Of a stretch of DNA of 47,889 bases, positions 19,428-28,393 are shown in pieces (within the stretch, counting starts at the first letter, position 1; each line of letters begins with the position of its first letter). Both the position numbers and the translations under genes were made by a program. The DNA lies in assembly GCA_029212465.1 (NCBI GenBank), contig JARGNV010000002.1:68530-116418 (forward strand), read 5' to 3'. The notes under the pieces were generated by a model that saw only the letters and a program-made list of their open reading frames with translations, was not told the DNA's origin and ran no database searches. This DNA is from Legionellaceae bacterium (GTDB taxonomy: Bacteria > Pseudomonadota > Gammaproteobacteria > Legionellales > Legionellaceae).

Positions 19428-20069
19428 TCACACCTCAGGCGTTTTCGTTGCTTGTGCGCTTTGGTTATCTTCCGGTGGAACCACAAAGCGCTGTAAAAAA
19501 GAAAGCCCCTCTGTGGCCTTTTGCCAAAGCCAAGCCGAATGGATATCAGTATGTGCATCTGATACTCCAGACATGGCGTCTTCCCCAGCATTCACTCTTA
19601 AGGTATTCAGCTCCTCTTGGAGCATTTTTATACGTGCTTTGACTTGGTCACCTAGCTGTTTTAGTTGAATCAATGCGTCTGCCAACATTTTTCTGTCTTC
19701 AAAGTTATCCACCCATTTTTTAAACAGCCTATTTAGCACATCAAACGCTTCCTCTCCGTCTCTTAAATCCTTCCACCACCAAGGCGTAAAAGTGATATTA
19801 AAGAGCCCCGCAACAGGATAAAGTGGTGGCTGAATATCACACAAATCTGCCCTTAAAGAATTACAAATGGTTGTATCTTCTCGCTCATAATACGCAAGTA
19901 ACTCCTCCATGAATTGCAGTGCTTTTTCGGTGCGCTCTAACGCTGCATGACTCGTTCCCATTTGTGCTTGGTCTGCAAGTGTGAGTTTGCCTTCTATATG
20001 GGCGTTGGTATCTCTGATTAAAGTGACTAAGTCATCAAACTCGGTTTTGTCAGCTAACGTTGTGCTCAC
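19428..20069 (-). CDS. hypothetical helical protein next to icmF
   Basis: Not recognised. The 213-residue product is predicted to be soluble and largely helical, with coiled-coil-prone segments (for example LGDQVKARIKMLQEELNTLR near residues 143-162). A central aromatic-rich patch (FNITFTPWWWKDL) stands out. There is no signal peptide and no convincing membrane helix. The GTG at 20069 is chosen because AAGGAG lies eight bases upstream; a GTG nine bases further upstream overlaps that site and is unlikely. The C-terminus (NQSAQATKTPEV) is polar. Its position beside icmF, convergent with only one base between them, and its lack of a known family make it a candidate Dot/Icm substrate. Confidence 0.6.
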   Translation of the reverse strand: MSTTLADKTEFDDLVTLIRDTNAHIEGKLTLADQAQMGTSHAALERTEKALQFMEELLAYYEREDTTICNSLRADLCDIQPPLYPVAGLFNITFTPWWWKDLRDGEEAFDVLNRLFKKWVDNFEDRKMLADALIQLKQLGDQVKARIKMLQEELNTLRVNAGEDAMSGVSDAHTDIHSAWLWQKATEGLSFLQRFVVPPEDNQSAQATKTPEV

Positions 20070-20077
20070 GCAATACA

Positions 20078-20083
20078 CTCCTT
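20078..20083 (-). promoter_or_regulatory. ribosome binding site deciding the start at 20069
   Basis: AAGGAG on the minus strand lies eight bases before the GTG at 20069. An upstream in-frame GTG overlaps it, which excludes the longer reading. Confidence 0.6.
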
Positions 20084-20091
20084 AAATAAAT

Positions 20092-20119
20092 GCAGTGTAT
20101 CAAATTGATAACACGCTGC
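20092..20119. promoter_or_regulatory. imperfect inverted repeat in a divergent intergenic region
   Basis: The core TATCAA-A-TTGATA (20098-20110) is perfect. Outer arms GCAG (20092-20095) and CTGC (20116-20119) extend it with small bulges. It lies between two divergent genes, just upstream of the minus-strand ribosome binding site, and could be a shared operator. Confidence 0.35.
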
Positions 20120-20255
20120 AACCAAGCATTTGTTAGAAACGTATTTTTTATAAGCACTCACACATGCTCCACTTACAATTTCTTTACAATTTTTATTGAT
20201 TCTTGCTTGCAAGCTGTTAGCATGAATGGGGACTTAACAAGACAATGGATGTTTT

Positions 20256-21830
20256 ATGCTAGGTTGTACAGATATAGGTAATGTTGATGAGGATGCAGCA
20301 CGAAGAGGCGGAAACGAAGATGGAAGCGGCTCCTCCAGAAACGCAACCATTACTAGAGCCTCATCAGGAAACTACGCTACTATTAATAGAACATCACACA
20401 CCCACACACGTGGGGAACGTGCACGCCAGGATTTACGTGAGCGCATCGGTCGCGATCCAGATAATCACGCAGGTGAGGAAGCACCATTTGGAACCATGGC
20501 CAAACGTACGGGTGCCATTTGTCTTTTTTTTGTGGGAGGCTGCTTCATTGTGGCCGGAGATGCTTTCTATAGTTGGGCCACCTCACAACCCAGAGGCGCT
20601 GCAACCGGAAGCCTCAAAAAACCCGGCATGGACCACTTAAAAAGTAGCTATATCACCTCTTTGCTTGAATCAACTGGCGAAGAAATTCACCACGATACAG
20701 ACAGTAAATGTAGAGACATTATCGAATGTTATTATGAAAATTGTGATATTTTTAACACAACAGGCACAGCGCTTGAAGACAATGCAAGAAGGTTACGTAA
20801 ACAACTCTTTCGAGACATTAGCGCACGACGTAACCGAAAGGTCGCCGGAGATCGCATTGTTTTTTGGACCGGTATGATACTCGCGGCGCTTGTTACAAGC
20901 CTAACTTTTGTAGAAGGCATTCTTAAAACAAGCCCCAACTCCGAAGATGAAATTGAAAACATTGGCTTTGCGAATGGTGCTTTTGCTTTATTAACCCTCT
21001 TAAGTGCGCAAATCATTCATAAAGCAACCATTGTTGATGCCGAAGCAACGACAGTGCTGGAAAGAGTGCGTAAGTGGGCTGCCGATTACGTAACAGCAAA
21101 ACAAGCAAAGGAAGCGGCACTTGCAGAACAAGCAAAGCAGGTGTCTGGACAATCCTTTTTAAAAAGAGGGGGGACACGTGTAGAAGAGCTCTTGCCCACC
21201 GAGCATGCGTTGTATAATTTACAGTACAAAATAAAAAATAGCACTAACTTCGACAATAGCTTGCTTGAAGCCGTTGCAAGAATCAGAAACACATTAGCCG
21301 GTGCTCAACCCACAAGTATATTTCAAGTACATAAACAGTTGAAACGCTTTCTAGAGCACGAGCAAATGACAAGCACGACTTCAAGTGCACATGTATTACT
21401 CACAAGACAAACCAGTCAAAAAGACACAGATACGCAAGACTTAACCAGCGATGAAATGCTTGAAAAACTGGCGCTTCTGTATGATTGCCCCATTTTTGTT
21501 ATCGCTGAAACCCCCTTTAAGGACGGCAAATATTGCAAGCTTATCAACGAGGCAGCACTCACAGACTCAGAAAACAAAGATGCTGAAGAAGACCCTATTC
21601 AATATCAAAAACAACGCGAAGCACGCGTTATGATATTCTACACCTCCGAGGCTGAGTTTTATCAGGCGGTTGTGCCGCCAACAACCACCGGTATGGAGAA
21701 GACCTTTGCTGATATGAAGTCGGAACTACTGGGTATACAGCCTGTCATGTACTCAGTGCCAGAAGATTATGCATCACAACAAACAAGAAATGAGCGCTTT
21801 TCATCGGCATCAAAGCATTCGTTTGCTTGA
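20256..21830 (+). CDS. hypothetical membrane protein, candidate effector
   Basis: Not recognised. The 524-residue product begins with a polar, Gly/Ser/Arg-rich stretch (1-85). Three hydrophobic segments follow, at about 87-107, 204-226 and 239-258. A coiled-coil-prone region (about 270-300, TAKQAKEAALAEQAKQ) comes next, then a soluble C-terminal domain. In the last domain LLYDCPIFVIAETPF and VMIFYTSEAEFYQAVVP faintly resemble the end of an OTU-type cysteine protease fold, but the expected His-Tyr pair reads Phe-Tyr and no N-terminal catalytic Cys box is visible. Residues 10-128 overlap another open frame (20281-20640), so the N-terminus may be wrong or affected by a frameshift. The flanking genes also lack known families. 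Confidence 0.6.
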   Translation: MLGCTDIGNVDEDAARRGGNEDGSGSSRNATITRASSGNYATINRTSHTHTRGERARQDLRERIGRDPDNHAGEEAPFGTMAKRTGAICLFFVGGCFIVAGDAFYSWATSQPRGAATGSLKKPGMDHLKSSYITSLLESTGEEIHHDTDSKCRDIIECYYENCDIFNTTGTALEDNARRLRKQLFRDISARRNRKVAGDRIVFWTGMILAALVTSLTFVEGILKTSPNSEDEIENIGFANGAFALLTLLSAQIIHKATIVDAEATTVLERVRKWAADYVTAKQAKEAALAEQAKQVSGQSFLKRGGTRVEELLPTEHALYNLQYKIKNSTNFDNSLLEAVARIRNTLAGAQPTSIFQVHKQLKRFLEHEQMTSTTSSAHVLLTRQTSQKDTDTQDLTSDEMLEKLALLYDCPIFVIAETPFKDGKYCKLINEAALTDSENKDAEEDPIQYQKQREARVMIFYTSEAEFYQAVVPPTTTGMEKTFADMKSELLGIQPVMYSVPEDYASQQTRNERFSSASKHSFA

Positions 21831-21861
21831 TGGGCCTACAATAGATATGTCCCTATAGCGT

Positions 21862-23280
21862 TCACGCACTGAGCGTGAGCGTCTCTTGGTGTGCTTTTGT
21901 ATCTGCCTGTAGCGTTTCAAAGTGTGTTATTTTTTCCTTAAGCGCCGCACTCTCAAGGTTTGGGGTATTGGCTAAATAACCTAATTTAAATGCTGTTTGA
22001 AAGGTTCGCGTAGCCAGTGCAACCAGTGAAATAACCGCATTGAGCACATTCACTAGTAACGCCCCTGCCTCAAAGCTCATGTCTCGCACAGAGCCTTGCA
22101 CCGCCGCATATAAAATTCGTGCAACACTGAGCAACGCCTTTGCCATAAAACACAACGGATAAAGCAAGGCACGCACGTGGCATGCCTTATTTTGATAGGG
22201 CGTAAATAAGAAAAGACGTTGATGTTGTAACATATCACAAGCGAGTCGGTAGTGCTCGTCGGCCATTGTACCTTTTTCAGGAGCTGCATCTAGTGCTTGG
22301 CTTAATGGATGTTCATCCTTTAAACCCAGCTTTTCTTGCATCACACGTGCAGCCTTCAAATACAACACATTAGGCCGCTCTACTTTCGCCGCCGCAACCG
22401 CCAAATCAATGAGTGTTCGTAATGCATCAATATGAGGCGTGCTATAACACGTTTCATACATACCAAATGCACGCTTTAAATCGGTGTACGCCTCGCCACT
22501 TTTTTTCTGCGATGAAAAGCATGCTGCCCGCAAAGTCAAGCTCGCAGCTCTATCTAAGGGGCGTTTAAATGGATCAATGTAATCAACCACTTTTTCCAAG
22601 TGCTCAAGCGCTAAGTCAACCGATTCATTCTGAAGATGAAAATATGCTTTGGTGCGATGCGTTCGCAACTCAACGTCACCTTCCGCCGCCGCAATCAAGT
22701 CTGCCGTATCAAAATAAGACGGATTTTTCTGAAGGTTAACAACGGTAGAAGATAACGTGTCGAGCCGATTAAGAGCAATATTCGCTTTTCTCATCCATCC
22801 ATTTTTTATAAAAACCAGCGCACACTGATTGTAAATATGCTGTTTTAGGGGAAGTGGAATATGACCTTTCGCAATATTTGCCCCTTGAAAGCAAGCCTTC
22901 ATTGCATCGTTTGCCTCAATCATGCGGCCACTTTTAAGGCAAATAACGCTACGTACATAGCTAAGATACACCTCAACTGGCCAATCAATTATCAGCCCAG
23001 GAAGTACAGCACTACTTGATGCTAAGTCGAGCAACTTTAAGGCTTCGGCTTCACCCTGTGCGCCTAATTTGGCACTCACAGCCCAAGCAGCATGCCCTAA
23101 TAAGTGGCGTAAATCACGCTTTTGAATATCAGTTAATCCTTCCGTTTCATCTGATGTTACAAGCGCTTCTAAGTCTTTTATTTGTTTGTAATGCTTCTCC
23201 CAAATGGCATCATGCGTTGTCTGTAAAATATCGACTTCAAGCTCTGCACAAAACGCATCAAACGTCATGCTATTTAACAT
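21862..23280 (-). CDS. hypothetical helical-repeat protein with hydrophobic C-terminal region
   Basis: Not recognised as a named family. The 472-residue product has an N-terminal solenoid of paired helices resembling TPR units (about residues 85-310, for example ALEHLEKVVDYIDPFKRPLD and KKSGEAYTDLKRAFGMYE). A hydrophobic pair of segments follows (about 375-440), then a charged C-terminal tail of about 30 residues ending LTLSA, with several glutamates 5-25 residues from the end. The tail and the solenoid are compatible with a Dot/Icm substrate. It starts 21 bases after the rsmJ stop on the same strand, so it is probably the last gene of the com1-like/glyQ/glyS/gmhB/rsmJ transcript. Confidence 0.65.
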   Translation of the reverse strand: MLNSMTFDAFCAELEVDILQTTHDAIWEKHYKQIKDLEALVTSDETEGLTDIQKRDLRHLLGHAAWAVSAKLGAQGEAEALKLLDLASSSAVLPGLIIDWPVEVYLSYVRSVICLKSGRMIEANDAMKACFQGANIAKGHIPLPLKQHIYNQCALVFIKNGWMRKANIALNRLDTLSSTVVNLQKNPSYFDTADLIAAAEGDVELRTHRTKAYFHLQNESVDLALEHLEKVVDYIDPFKRPLDRAASLTLRAACFSSQKKSGEAYTDLKRAFGMYETCYSTPHIDALRTLIDLAVAAAKVERPNVLYLKAARVMQEKLGLKDEHPLSQALDAAPEKGTMADEHYRLACDMLQHQRLFLFTPYQNKACHVRALLYPLCFMAKALLSVARILYAAVQGSVRDMSFEAGALLVNVLNAVISLVALATRTFQTAFKLGYLANTPNLESAALKEKITHFETLQADTKAHQETLTLSA

Positions 23281-23301
23281 CTAACACCCCAACAGCATTC
23301 A

Positions 23302-23958
23302 TCACTCTACAGGTTTATTCGCAAGATACACATCAAACCGTACGGTCTTGCCTTCAACCACATAATTCGGCGTTAAAAGCGCCTGACGCTTAGCAGGCCA
23401 CTTCAATACAACACGCAATGTTGCATATGCCCTGCAAAAAGTCAATAAGTTCACTACATTATCAGACTCGCCTAGCAATGTTTGCAGCGCATGCAAGTCT
23501 TTTTTCACCTTTGCCGATTTGGTACGTGTTGGATGCATGGGATCAAGATAAATAATATCAGGATAATCGTCAGGCTCTAGGGTTGGCAAATAATCCATAA
23601 CATCCATTGGCACAAGACGTAAGTCTAAAGCACTACTTACGGGTAAGCGCTTTAGACCATCTTGCAGCAAATCAATTAATAACGGCTCACGCTCACACAT
23701 CGTGACATTCGCACCACTTGATGCAAGTAACGCTGCATCTCGCCCAAAACCTGCGGTTGCATCCAATATTTTAAGCTCAGGGGCTGGCTTACAAGCCTTT
23801 AAAATAGCGGGCTTTTTCAAGCCTTTTTGGCAGCGTTTTGTAATGGTTTCTTCAAAATCAACCACGATTGGCGCACATCCCTCAAGGCACAAGGCAAGCC
23901 CTTTATCGGGAATATGTAACACCTCATAGCTTAAGCTTTGCTGAGGGTTTCTTGCCAT
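23302..23958 (-). CDS. rsmJ: 16S rRNA (guanine1516-N2)-methyltransferase
   Basis: RsmJ (YhiQ) methylates G1516 of 16S rRNA with S-adenosylmethionine. The 218-residue length is slightly shorter than E. coli (250). The Rossmann SAM-binding motif reads LDATAGFGRDAALLASSG. It is followed by an acidic ribose-binding residue (CERE), the catalytic-loop DPMHP, and the RsmJ-specific basic stretch RTKSAKVKKDL. The gene overlaps the end of gmhB by 28 bases. Confidence 0.93.
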   Translation of the reverse strand: MARNPQQSLSYEVLHIPDKGLALCLEGCAPIVVDFEETITKRCQKGLKKPAILKACKPAPELKILDATAGFGRDAALLASSGANVTMCEREPLLIDLLQDGLKRLPVSSALDLRLVPMDVMDYLPTLEPDDYPDIIYLDPMHPTRTKSAKVKKDLHALQTLLGESDNVVNLLTFCRAYATLRVVLKWPAKRQALLTPNYVVEGKTVRFDVYLANKPVE

Positions 23959-24488
23959 ACAGGGCTCAATAAATTATCGACGCATTGTGCCAACGAACCA
24001 AATACAGATATCCCTGGAAATTCAGCTAACTGCGCGTTGTCTGTCATAGGCGAGCGCACGACCATCGGGCGAATGCCTGCAGCACGTGCCACCAAAATAT
24101 CTGTAATTCTATCTCCCACCATAATGGCGCCATCTAACGTACATTCCAGCGCTTCTGCAATCGCATATAACATGCCAGGCATTGGCTTTCTGCAGGCACA
24201 GCCCGAGTCGGGCATATGCGGGCAATACTGAATCGATGCAATCTCGCCGCCTACTGCTTGCACATGGCTGAGTAATTTATCATGAATCGCATGCAGTGTG
24301 GCCTCATCATAATAACCACGCGCAATCCCTGATTGATTGGTTGCAATAGCAACGGTATAACCTGCAGCGCATAGTCGCCTAATGGCATCGACGCTGCCCG
24401 GCAAAAAAATGAATTCATCCGGTGATTTGATGTATTCTAAGGAGTCTTGGTTAATCACCCCGTCTCTATCAAGAATAATTAATCGCAT
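23931..24488 (-). CDS. gmhB: D-glycero-beta-D-manno-heptose-1,7-bisphosphate 7-phosphatase
   Basis: GmhB removes the 7-phosphate in the ADP-heptose pathway that supplies LPS inner core. The 185-residue HAD-family protein has the nucleophile motif LDRDGVIN at residues 5-12 and a threonine motif ATNQSG. The zinc-binding loop has cysteines in YCPHMPDSGCACRK, and the C-terminal acidic motif is GDRITD. The start ATG overlaps the glyS stop by one base. A glyS-gmhB arrangement occurs in several gammaproteobacteria. Confidence 0.94.
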   Translation of the reverse strand: MRLIILDRDGVINQDSLEYIKSPDEFIFLPGSVDAIRRLCAAGYTVAIATNQSGIARGYYDEATLHAIHDKLLSHVQAVGGEIASIQYCPHMPDSGCACRKPMPGMLYAIAEALECTLDGAIMVGDRITDILVARAAGIRPMVVRSPMTDNAQLAEFPGISVFGSLAQCVDNLLSPVWQETLSKA

Positions 24489-26569
24489 TACGCACCACTC
24501 TGCAACAATGAAACATCCGCAACCGACTGCAACAGCATTTGTAACCGTGCTAAAAGCTTTAAGCGGTTGGCCTTTAGTGTAGCATCATCCACCATCACCA
24601 TCACATCTTCAAAAAAAGCATTCACTGGTATTTCGAGTGAAGCAAGCTCAAGCAAAATAGCACCATACGCGCGCTCTGCATGTTGTACTGTTACAAACGC
24701 TTCAAGGGATGTAATGCGCTCAAAAAGGGCTTTTTCAGCAGGCACATCAAACAGTGCCTCATCTACCATTGGCGTATTCTCAGCACCAACGTTTAAATCT
24801 GCCTGCTTTAACAGTTTTGTGACACGCTTTGATGCAGCGCCCAGTGCGATTGCTTCAGGCCGCTTCTCAAAGCCTTCCAACGCATGCACACGCACGTCTA
24901 AATCACGCAAGCAGTCCGACTGCTTAGCAAGTGCTGCTCGCACGCGCCCTACCGCAATCCCTTGATAAAATGCAGGTAAACGCTCCAAAATAAACGCTTT
25001 TACTGTATCAACAAGCGCATTGTCTGTTTCAAACAATGTGCCGTAAGCGGCTTTTGCATGCTTTAAACAAACAGACAGTGGCAACGACACTGGCAGTGCG
25101 TTCAAAATACGAATCACCGCTAACGCGTGGCGTCTTAGTTTGAAAGGATCTCGCTCACCCGTTGGCTTTTGCCCAATGCCAAAAATACCCACCAAGGTAT
25201 CTAACCTGTCGACCAGTGATAATAAAAGCCCTAATGTGCTCTCAGGTAAACTATCTGATGAAAAACGTGGCAAATATTGCTCTTTGAGTGCTTGCGCTAA
25301 ATCTTCGGACTCACCATCATACAAAGCGTAATAATACCCCATTGTGCCTTGTAGCTCTGGAAATTCACTCACCATACCCGTTAGTAAGTCACACTTAGAG
25401 AGCTTTACTGCACGCAGTGCAGCTTCAGCATTCAAGCCAAGCACCGGTGCAATCTCTGCTGCTATTACTTCCATCCGCATAGCTTTATCATATAAGCTAC
25501 CAAGTTTCGCCTGAAACACCACCTTTTGCATCGCATCAACACGTGATAACAACGTATGCTTCTTATCTTCAGTATAAAAAAATGCAGCGTCACTCAAACG
25601 CGCATACATCACACGCTCATTACCATGAATCACATGCGATGGGTTCGTACTTTTAATATTTGAGATTGTGATAAAGTGCGGTAAGAGCACGCCTTTTTTA
25701 TCTTCGACTGCAAAACACTTTTGATGCACTTGCATTGATTCAATCAGCACTTCCCGCGGCACATCTAAAAACTCAGGCGAAAAATCTACTAACAATGCCT
25801 CAGGCCACTCGACAATAGAGGTCACTTCATCCAGTAGCCGCTCAGGTATAAGGGCTTCTGCATCACGCCCTTCAAGCAATTGCTTAACAGCACTCAACAC
25901 CAACGTACGCCGCTCTGCAAAGTGAGCCACCACAAAAGCCTCACGCAATTTAGTTGCATATTGTGCGGGAAAATCGAGTGTAATTGCTTGCGGGTGATGA
26001 TAACGATGCCCGCGCGTTTCTCGAGTAGACGTACACCCAAAGCACGACACATCAATCACTTCTTTACCGAGCAACAAAACCACCCAGTGCACCGGCCGCA
26101 CAAAGCTGTCCTCTCCCATACCCCAACGCATGAGCTTTGAAATCGGTAATTTTTGAAGTGCGTTTTTGACAATACCAGGCAACAATTCTGCTGCATTTAA
26201 TCCAGCTTCTGTTGCTTCATAAACAAATCGCGCGCCTTTAGGCGTGTGCCGAACCACCAAATCTTCAATAGACACGCCATTTGAGCGCGCAAACCCCTCT
26301 AATGCTTTAGACGGTGTGCCGTCTGCATTAAAACCAACCTCTTTTTTAGGGCCTTCTTTTGACACGTCTCTTGGTGCCTGCTCTAATTGCACCCCTTGAA
26401 TCCAAACAGCAAGCCGCCGGGGCGTTGCAAATGAGGTCACGTCACCATAGGATAGACGTGCGTCATCAAGCCCTTTGGTAACATACGCTGCAAGTGCTTC
26501 TCCAAGTACAGGTACCGCACCTGAAGGTAACTCCTCAAGACCTACTTCAAATAAAACATCACGCGACAT
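24488..26569 (-). CDS. glyS: glycyl-tRNA synthetase beta subunit
   Basis: This is the beta subunit of the alpha2beta2 bacterial glycyl-tRNA synthetase, involved in tRNA recognition. The 693-residue length is typical (E. coli 689). The N-terminus [17 protein letters not shown] and the conserved [20 protein letters not shown] are diagnostic. A C-terminal helical anticodon-binding domain is present. The gene overlaps glyQ by 11 bases. Confidence 0.96.
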   Translation of the reverse strand: MSRDVLFEVGLEELPSGAVPVLGEALAAYVTKGLDDARLSYGDVTSFATPRRLAVWIQGVQLEQAPRDVSKEGPKKEVGFNADGTPSKALEGFARSNGVSIEDLVVRHTPKGARFVYEATEAGLNAAELLPGIVKNALQKLPISKLMRWGMGEDSFVRPVHWVVLLLGKEVIDVSCFGCTSTRETRGHRYHHPQAITLDFPAQYATKLREAFVVAHFAERRTLVLSAVKQLLEGRDAEALIPERLLDEVTSIVEWPEALLVDFSPEFLDVPREVLIESMQVHQKCFAVEDKKGVLLPHFITISNIKSTNPSHVIHGNERVMYARLSDAAFFYTEDKKHTLLSRVDAMQKVVFQAKLGSLYDKAMRMEVIAAEIAPVLGLNAEAALRAVKLSKCDLLTGMVSEFPELQGTMGYYYALYDGESEDLAQALKEQYLPRFSSDSLPESTLGLLLSLVDRLDTLVGIFGIGQKPTGERDPFKLRRHALAVIRILNALPVSLPLSVCLKHAKAAYGTLFETDNALVDTVKAFILERLPAFYQGIAVGRVRAALAKQSDCLRDLDVRVHALEGFEKRPEAIALGAASKRVTKLLKQADLNVGAENTPMVDEALFDVPAEKALFERITSLEAFVTVQHAERAYGAILLELASLEIPVNAFFEDVMVMVDDATLKANRLKLLARLQMLLQSVADVSLLQSGA

Positions 26570-27467
26570 CTTCAGCCACCTTTATCAGTGGAAACCCAAG
26601 TGCTTCTCGCGCCGCATAATACACTTCAGCAACCTTTCTAGATAAATTACGAACTCGAAGAATATAACGCTGACGCTCTGTCACAGACAGTGCACCACGT
26701 GCATCCAATATGTTAAATATATGAGAGGCGTGCATCACCATCTCATAAGCGGGCAAAGGCAACTGCTTTTCAAGCACTTGATTCGCCTCTTTTTCATAGG
26801 CATCGAACTGCTCAAATAACCAAGGCACATTTGCAAGCTCAAAGTGATACGTCGACATTTCAACTTCTTGCCGGTGAAACACATCACCATACGTGACTGT
26901 TGTGTCACCAGTCACACACCACGGCAAGTCATAAACGTTATCCACCCCTAAAATAGACATCGCCAAACGCTCAAGGCCATAGGTTAACTCACCCGTAACC
27001 GGCGCGCATTGCAACCCACCTGCTTGTTGAAAGTAAGTAAACTGGGAAATTTCCATTCCATTTTGCCACACTTCCCAGCCAAGCCCCCAGGCCCCCAGTG
27101 TCGGTGACTCCCAGTTATCTTCAACAAACCGAATATCATCCAACAATACATCAACACCCAATGCACGCAATGAGTCTAAGTATTTTTCTTGGATATCAAT
27201 GGGAGACGGCTTTAATACCACCTGAAACTGATAATAGTGCTGCAAACGATTCGGATTATCACCATAACGGCCATCTGTAGGTCGCCTTGAAGGCTGCACA
27301 TAGGCAGCGCGCCAAGGCTCAGGGCCTATGGCACGCAAAAAAGTAGCCGGATGAAACGTTCCGGCCCCCACTTCTAAATCGAGCGGCTGTAAAACCACAC
27401 AGCCTTCTGCCGCCCAAAACGCTTGAAGTGTCAGGATAATATCCTGAAACGTTGTTGGCTTTCCCAT
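26559..27467 (-). CDS. glyQ: glycyl-tRNA synthetase alpha subunit
   Basis: This is the catalytic alpha subunit of bacterial glycyl-tRNA synthetase, 302 residues as in E. coli (303). Visible motifs include [47 protein letters not shown] (motif 2 region, read from both ends) and GLERLAMSI near motif 3. It lies five bases after the com1-like gene and is probably cotranscribed with it. Confidence 0.97.
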   Translation of the reverse strand: MGKPTTFQDIILTLQAFWAAEGCVVLQPLDLEVGAGTFHPATFLRAIGPEPWRAAYVQPSRRPTDGRYGDNPNRLQHYYQFQVVLKPSPIDIQEKYLDSLRALGVDVLLDDIRFVEDNWESPTLGAWGLGWEVWQNGMEISQFTYFQQAGGLQCAPVTGELTYGLERLAMSILGVDNVYDLPWCVTGDTTVTYGDVFHRQEVEMSTYHFELANVPWLFEQFDAYEKEANQVLEKQLPLPAYEMVMHASHIFNILDARGALSVTERQRYILRVRNLSRKVAEVYYAAREALGFPLIKVAEDVA

Positions 27468-27472
27468 AAAAC

Positions 27473-28252
27473 TTACGACTTACCTGCTTGGCTTACTAAA
27501 TCTTGAAGTGATTCAAGTGTTGCAGCCCCTGGAATAAAGGTTGGCTCATGCTCTGCATCAAACTTACCATTCGGTGTAGACGCCAAAATGAACGCGGGCG
27601 TGCCCATTAAGTTCAGTTTTTCAGCCAATGCTTGGTTCATTGCAAGCTCATCTGTAATTGCTTGACTTTGCATGTCTTGCTTTAATTTCGCCATATCAAG
27701 ACCAACGGATTGTGCCGTTGACATGACCAAAGCATCATCCAGGCGTTTTTCAATTTTGAGCAATGCCGCTTGCATTTCTGCATATTTACCTTGTTTGGCT
27801 GCTGCAAGCGCTGCACGAGATGCTGTTTCTGAACGCTTACCAAAAATAGGTAATTCTTTATAAATCACGCGCAGTTTTGGATTTTTGGTAGAAAGCTCAC
27901 CAATAATAGGCTTCATACGCTTACAGTGCACACATTGATAGTCGAAGAACTCAACAATGGTGACGTTCCCCTTGGGGTTTCCTGTGAAAGCACCATCAGG
28001 TTTAAAAATTTGGTCTGCATTCTTCAAAATGGCAGATTTTGCAACGTGCTGCATTTCATCTTGTTGTTTTTTTTGTAGTGCCTGAGACGCCTCTAACAAC
28101 ACTTCAGGATGATTGACTAAATAATCATGCACCACCTGCTCAACTTGTTTTTTTTGTGGTGCTGCCATCGCCGCATCTGTTACTGCATGTGTCACCCCAG
28201 CACACAGCAAAGCACTTGCTATGACGGTTGCTTGTAGATTAATTCGTTTCAC
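27473..28252 (-). CDS. Com1/DsbA2-like periplasmic thiol-disulfide oxidoreductase
   Basis: A 259-residue exported thioredoxin-fold protein. It has a signal peptide (about 1-23, ending before AVTDAAMA), an N-terminal dimerisation-like helix with [20 protein letters not shown], the active site CVHC in [14 protein letters not shown], and the cis-proline loop MGTPAF. This arrangement is shared by Coxiella Com1 and the Legionella DsbA2 group, which fold disulfide-bonded envelope and Dot/Icm proteins. The GTG at 28252 is chosen because AAGGGGAG lies seven bases upstream; an ATG 48 bases further upstream would put 16 charged residues before the signal peptide. Assignment to DsbA2 rather than DsbC/G types is by resemblance only. 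Confidence 0.88.
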   Translation of the reverse strand: MKRINLQATVIASALLCAGVTHAVTDAAMAAPQKKQVEQVVHDYLVNHPEVLLEASQALQKKQQDEMQHVAKSAILKNADQIFKPDGAFTGNPKGNVTIVEFFDYQCVHCKRMKPIIGELSTKNPKLRVIYKELPIFGKRSETASRAALAAAKQGKYAEMQAALLKIEKRLDDALVMSTAQSVGLDMAKLKQDMQSQAITDELAMNQALAEKLNLMGTPAFILASTPNGKFDAEHEPTFIPGAATLESLQDLVSQAGKS

Positions 28253-28259
28253 GATATTT

Positions 28260-28267
28260 CTCCCCTT
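28260..28267 (-). promoter_or_regulatory. ribosome binding site for the com1-like GTG start
   Basis: AAGGGGAG on the minus strand is seven bases from the GTG at 28252. This supports a GTG start directly before the signal peptide (MKRINL). Confidence 0.7.
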
Positions 28268-28283
28268 ATCGCAGTTAGATTGC

Positions 28284-28307
28284 GAAACAGAACGTAGCAT
28301 CTGTTTC
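28284..28307 (-). terminator. hairpin between uvrD and the com1-like gene
   Basis: GAAACAGA (28284-28291) and TCTGTTTC (28300-28307) form a perfect 8-base stem with an 8-base loop. It lies between the distal uvrD stop (28316) and the com1-like start. No T-run follows, so it may be a weak terminator, an operator or a leader hairpin. Confidence 0.35.
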
Positions 28308-28315
28308 TGTTAATT

Positions 28316-28393
28316 TCAAGCAAGATTTGCATACGCTGCAACCAGCCACTTGCTTCCATGTGTCTTAAAGTTCACCTGAAGTCGTGTATGGGC
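28316..28393 (-). pseudogene. uvrD: detached C-terminal coding remnant of uvrD after an in-frame TGA
   Basis: After the TGA at 28394-28396 the same frame continues for 25 codons to a second TGA at 28316-28318. The translation contains RLQVNF and KWLVAAYANL, matching the conserved last strands of gammaproteobacterial UvrD (E. coli: RLQVAF ... KWLVAAYARL). One base change (GGA to TGA, at the glycine after GS) would explain the split. A recent nonsense mutation, a sequencing error or stop-codon readthrough are all possible. Confidence 0.85.

Noticed and set aside
21862-21878. TCACGC-ACTGA-GCGTGA hairpin as a terminator
   Set aside because: It overlaps the stop codon and last codons of the 21862 gene and is not followed by a T-run.
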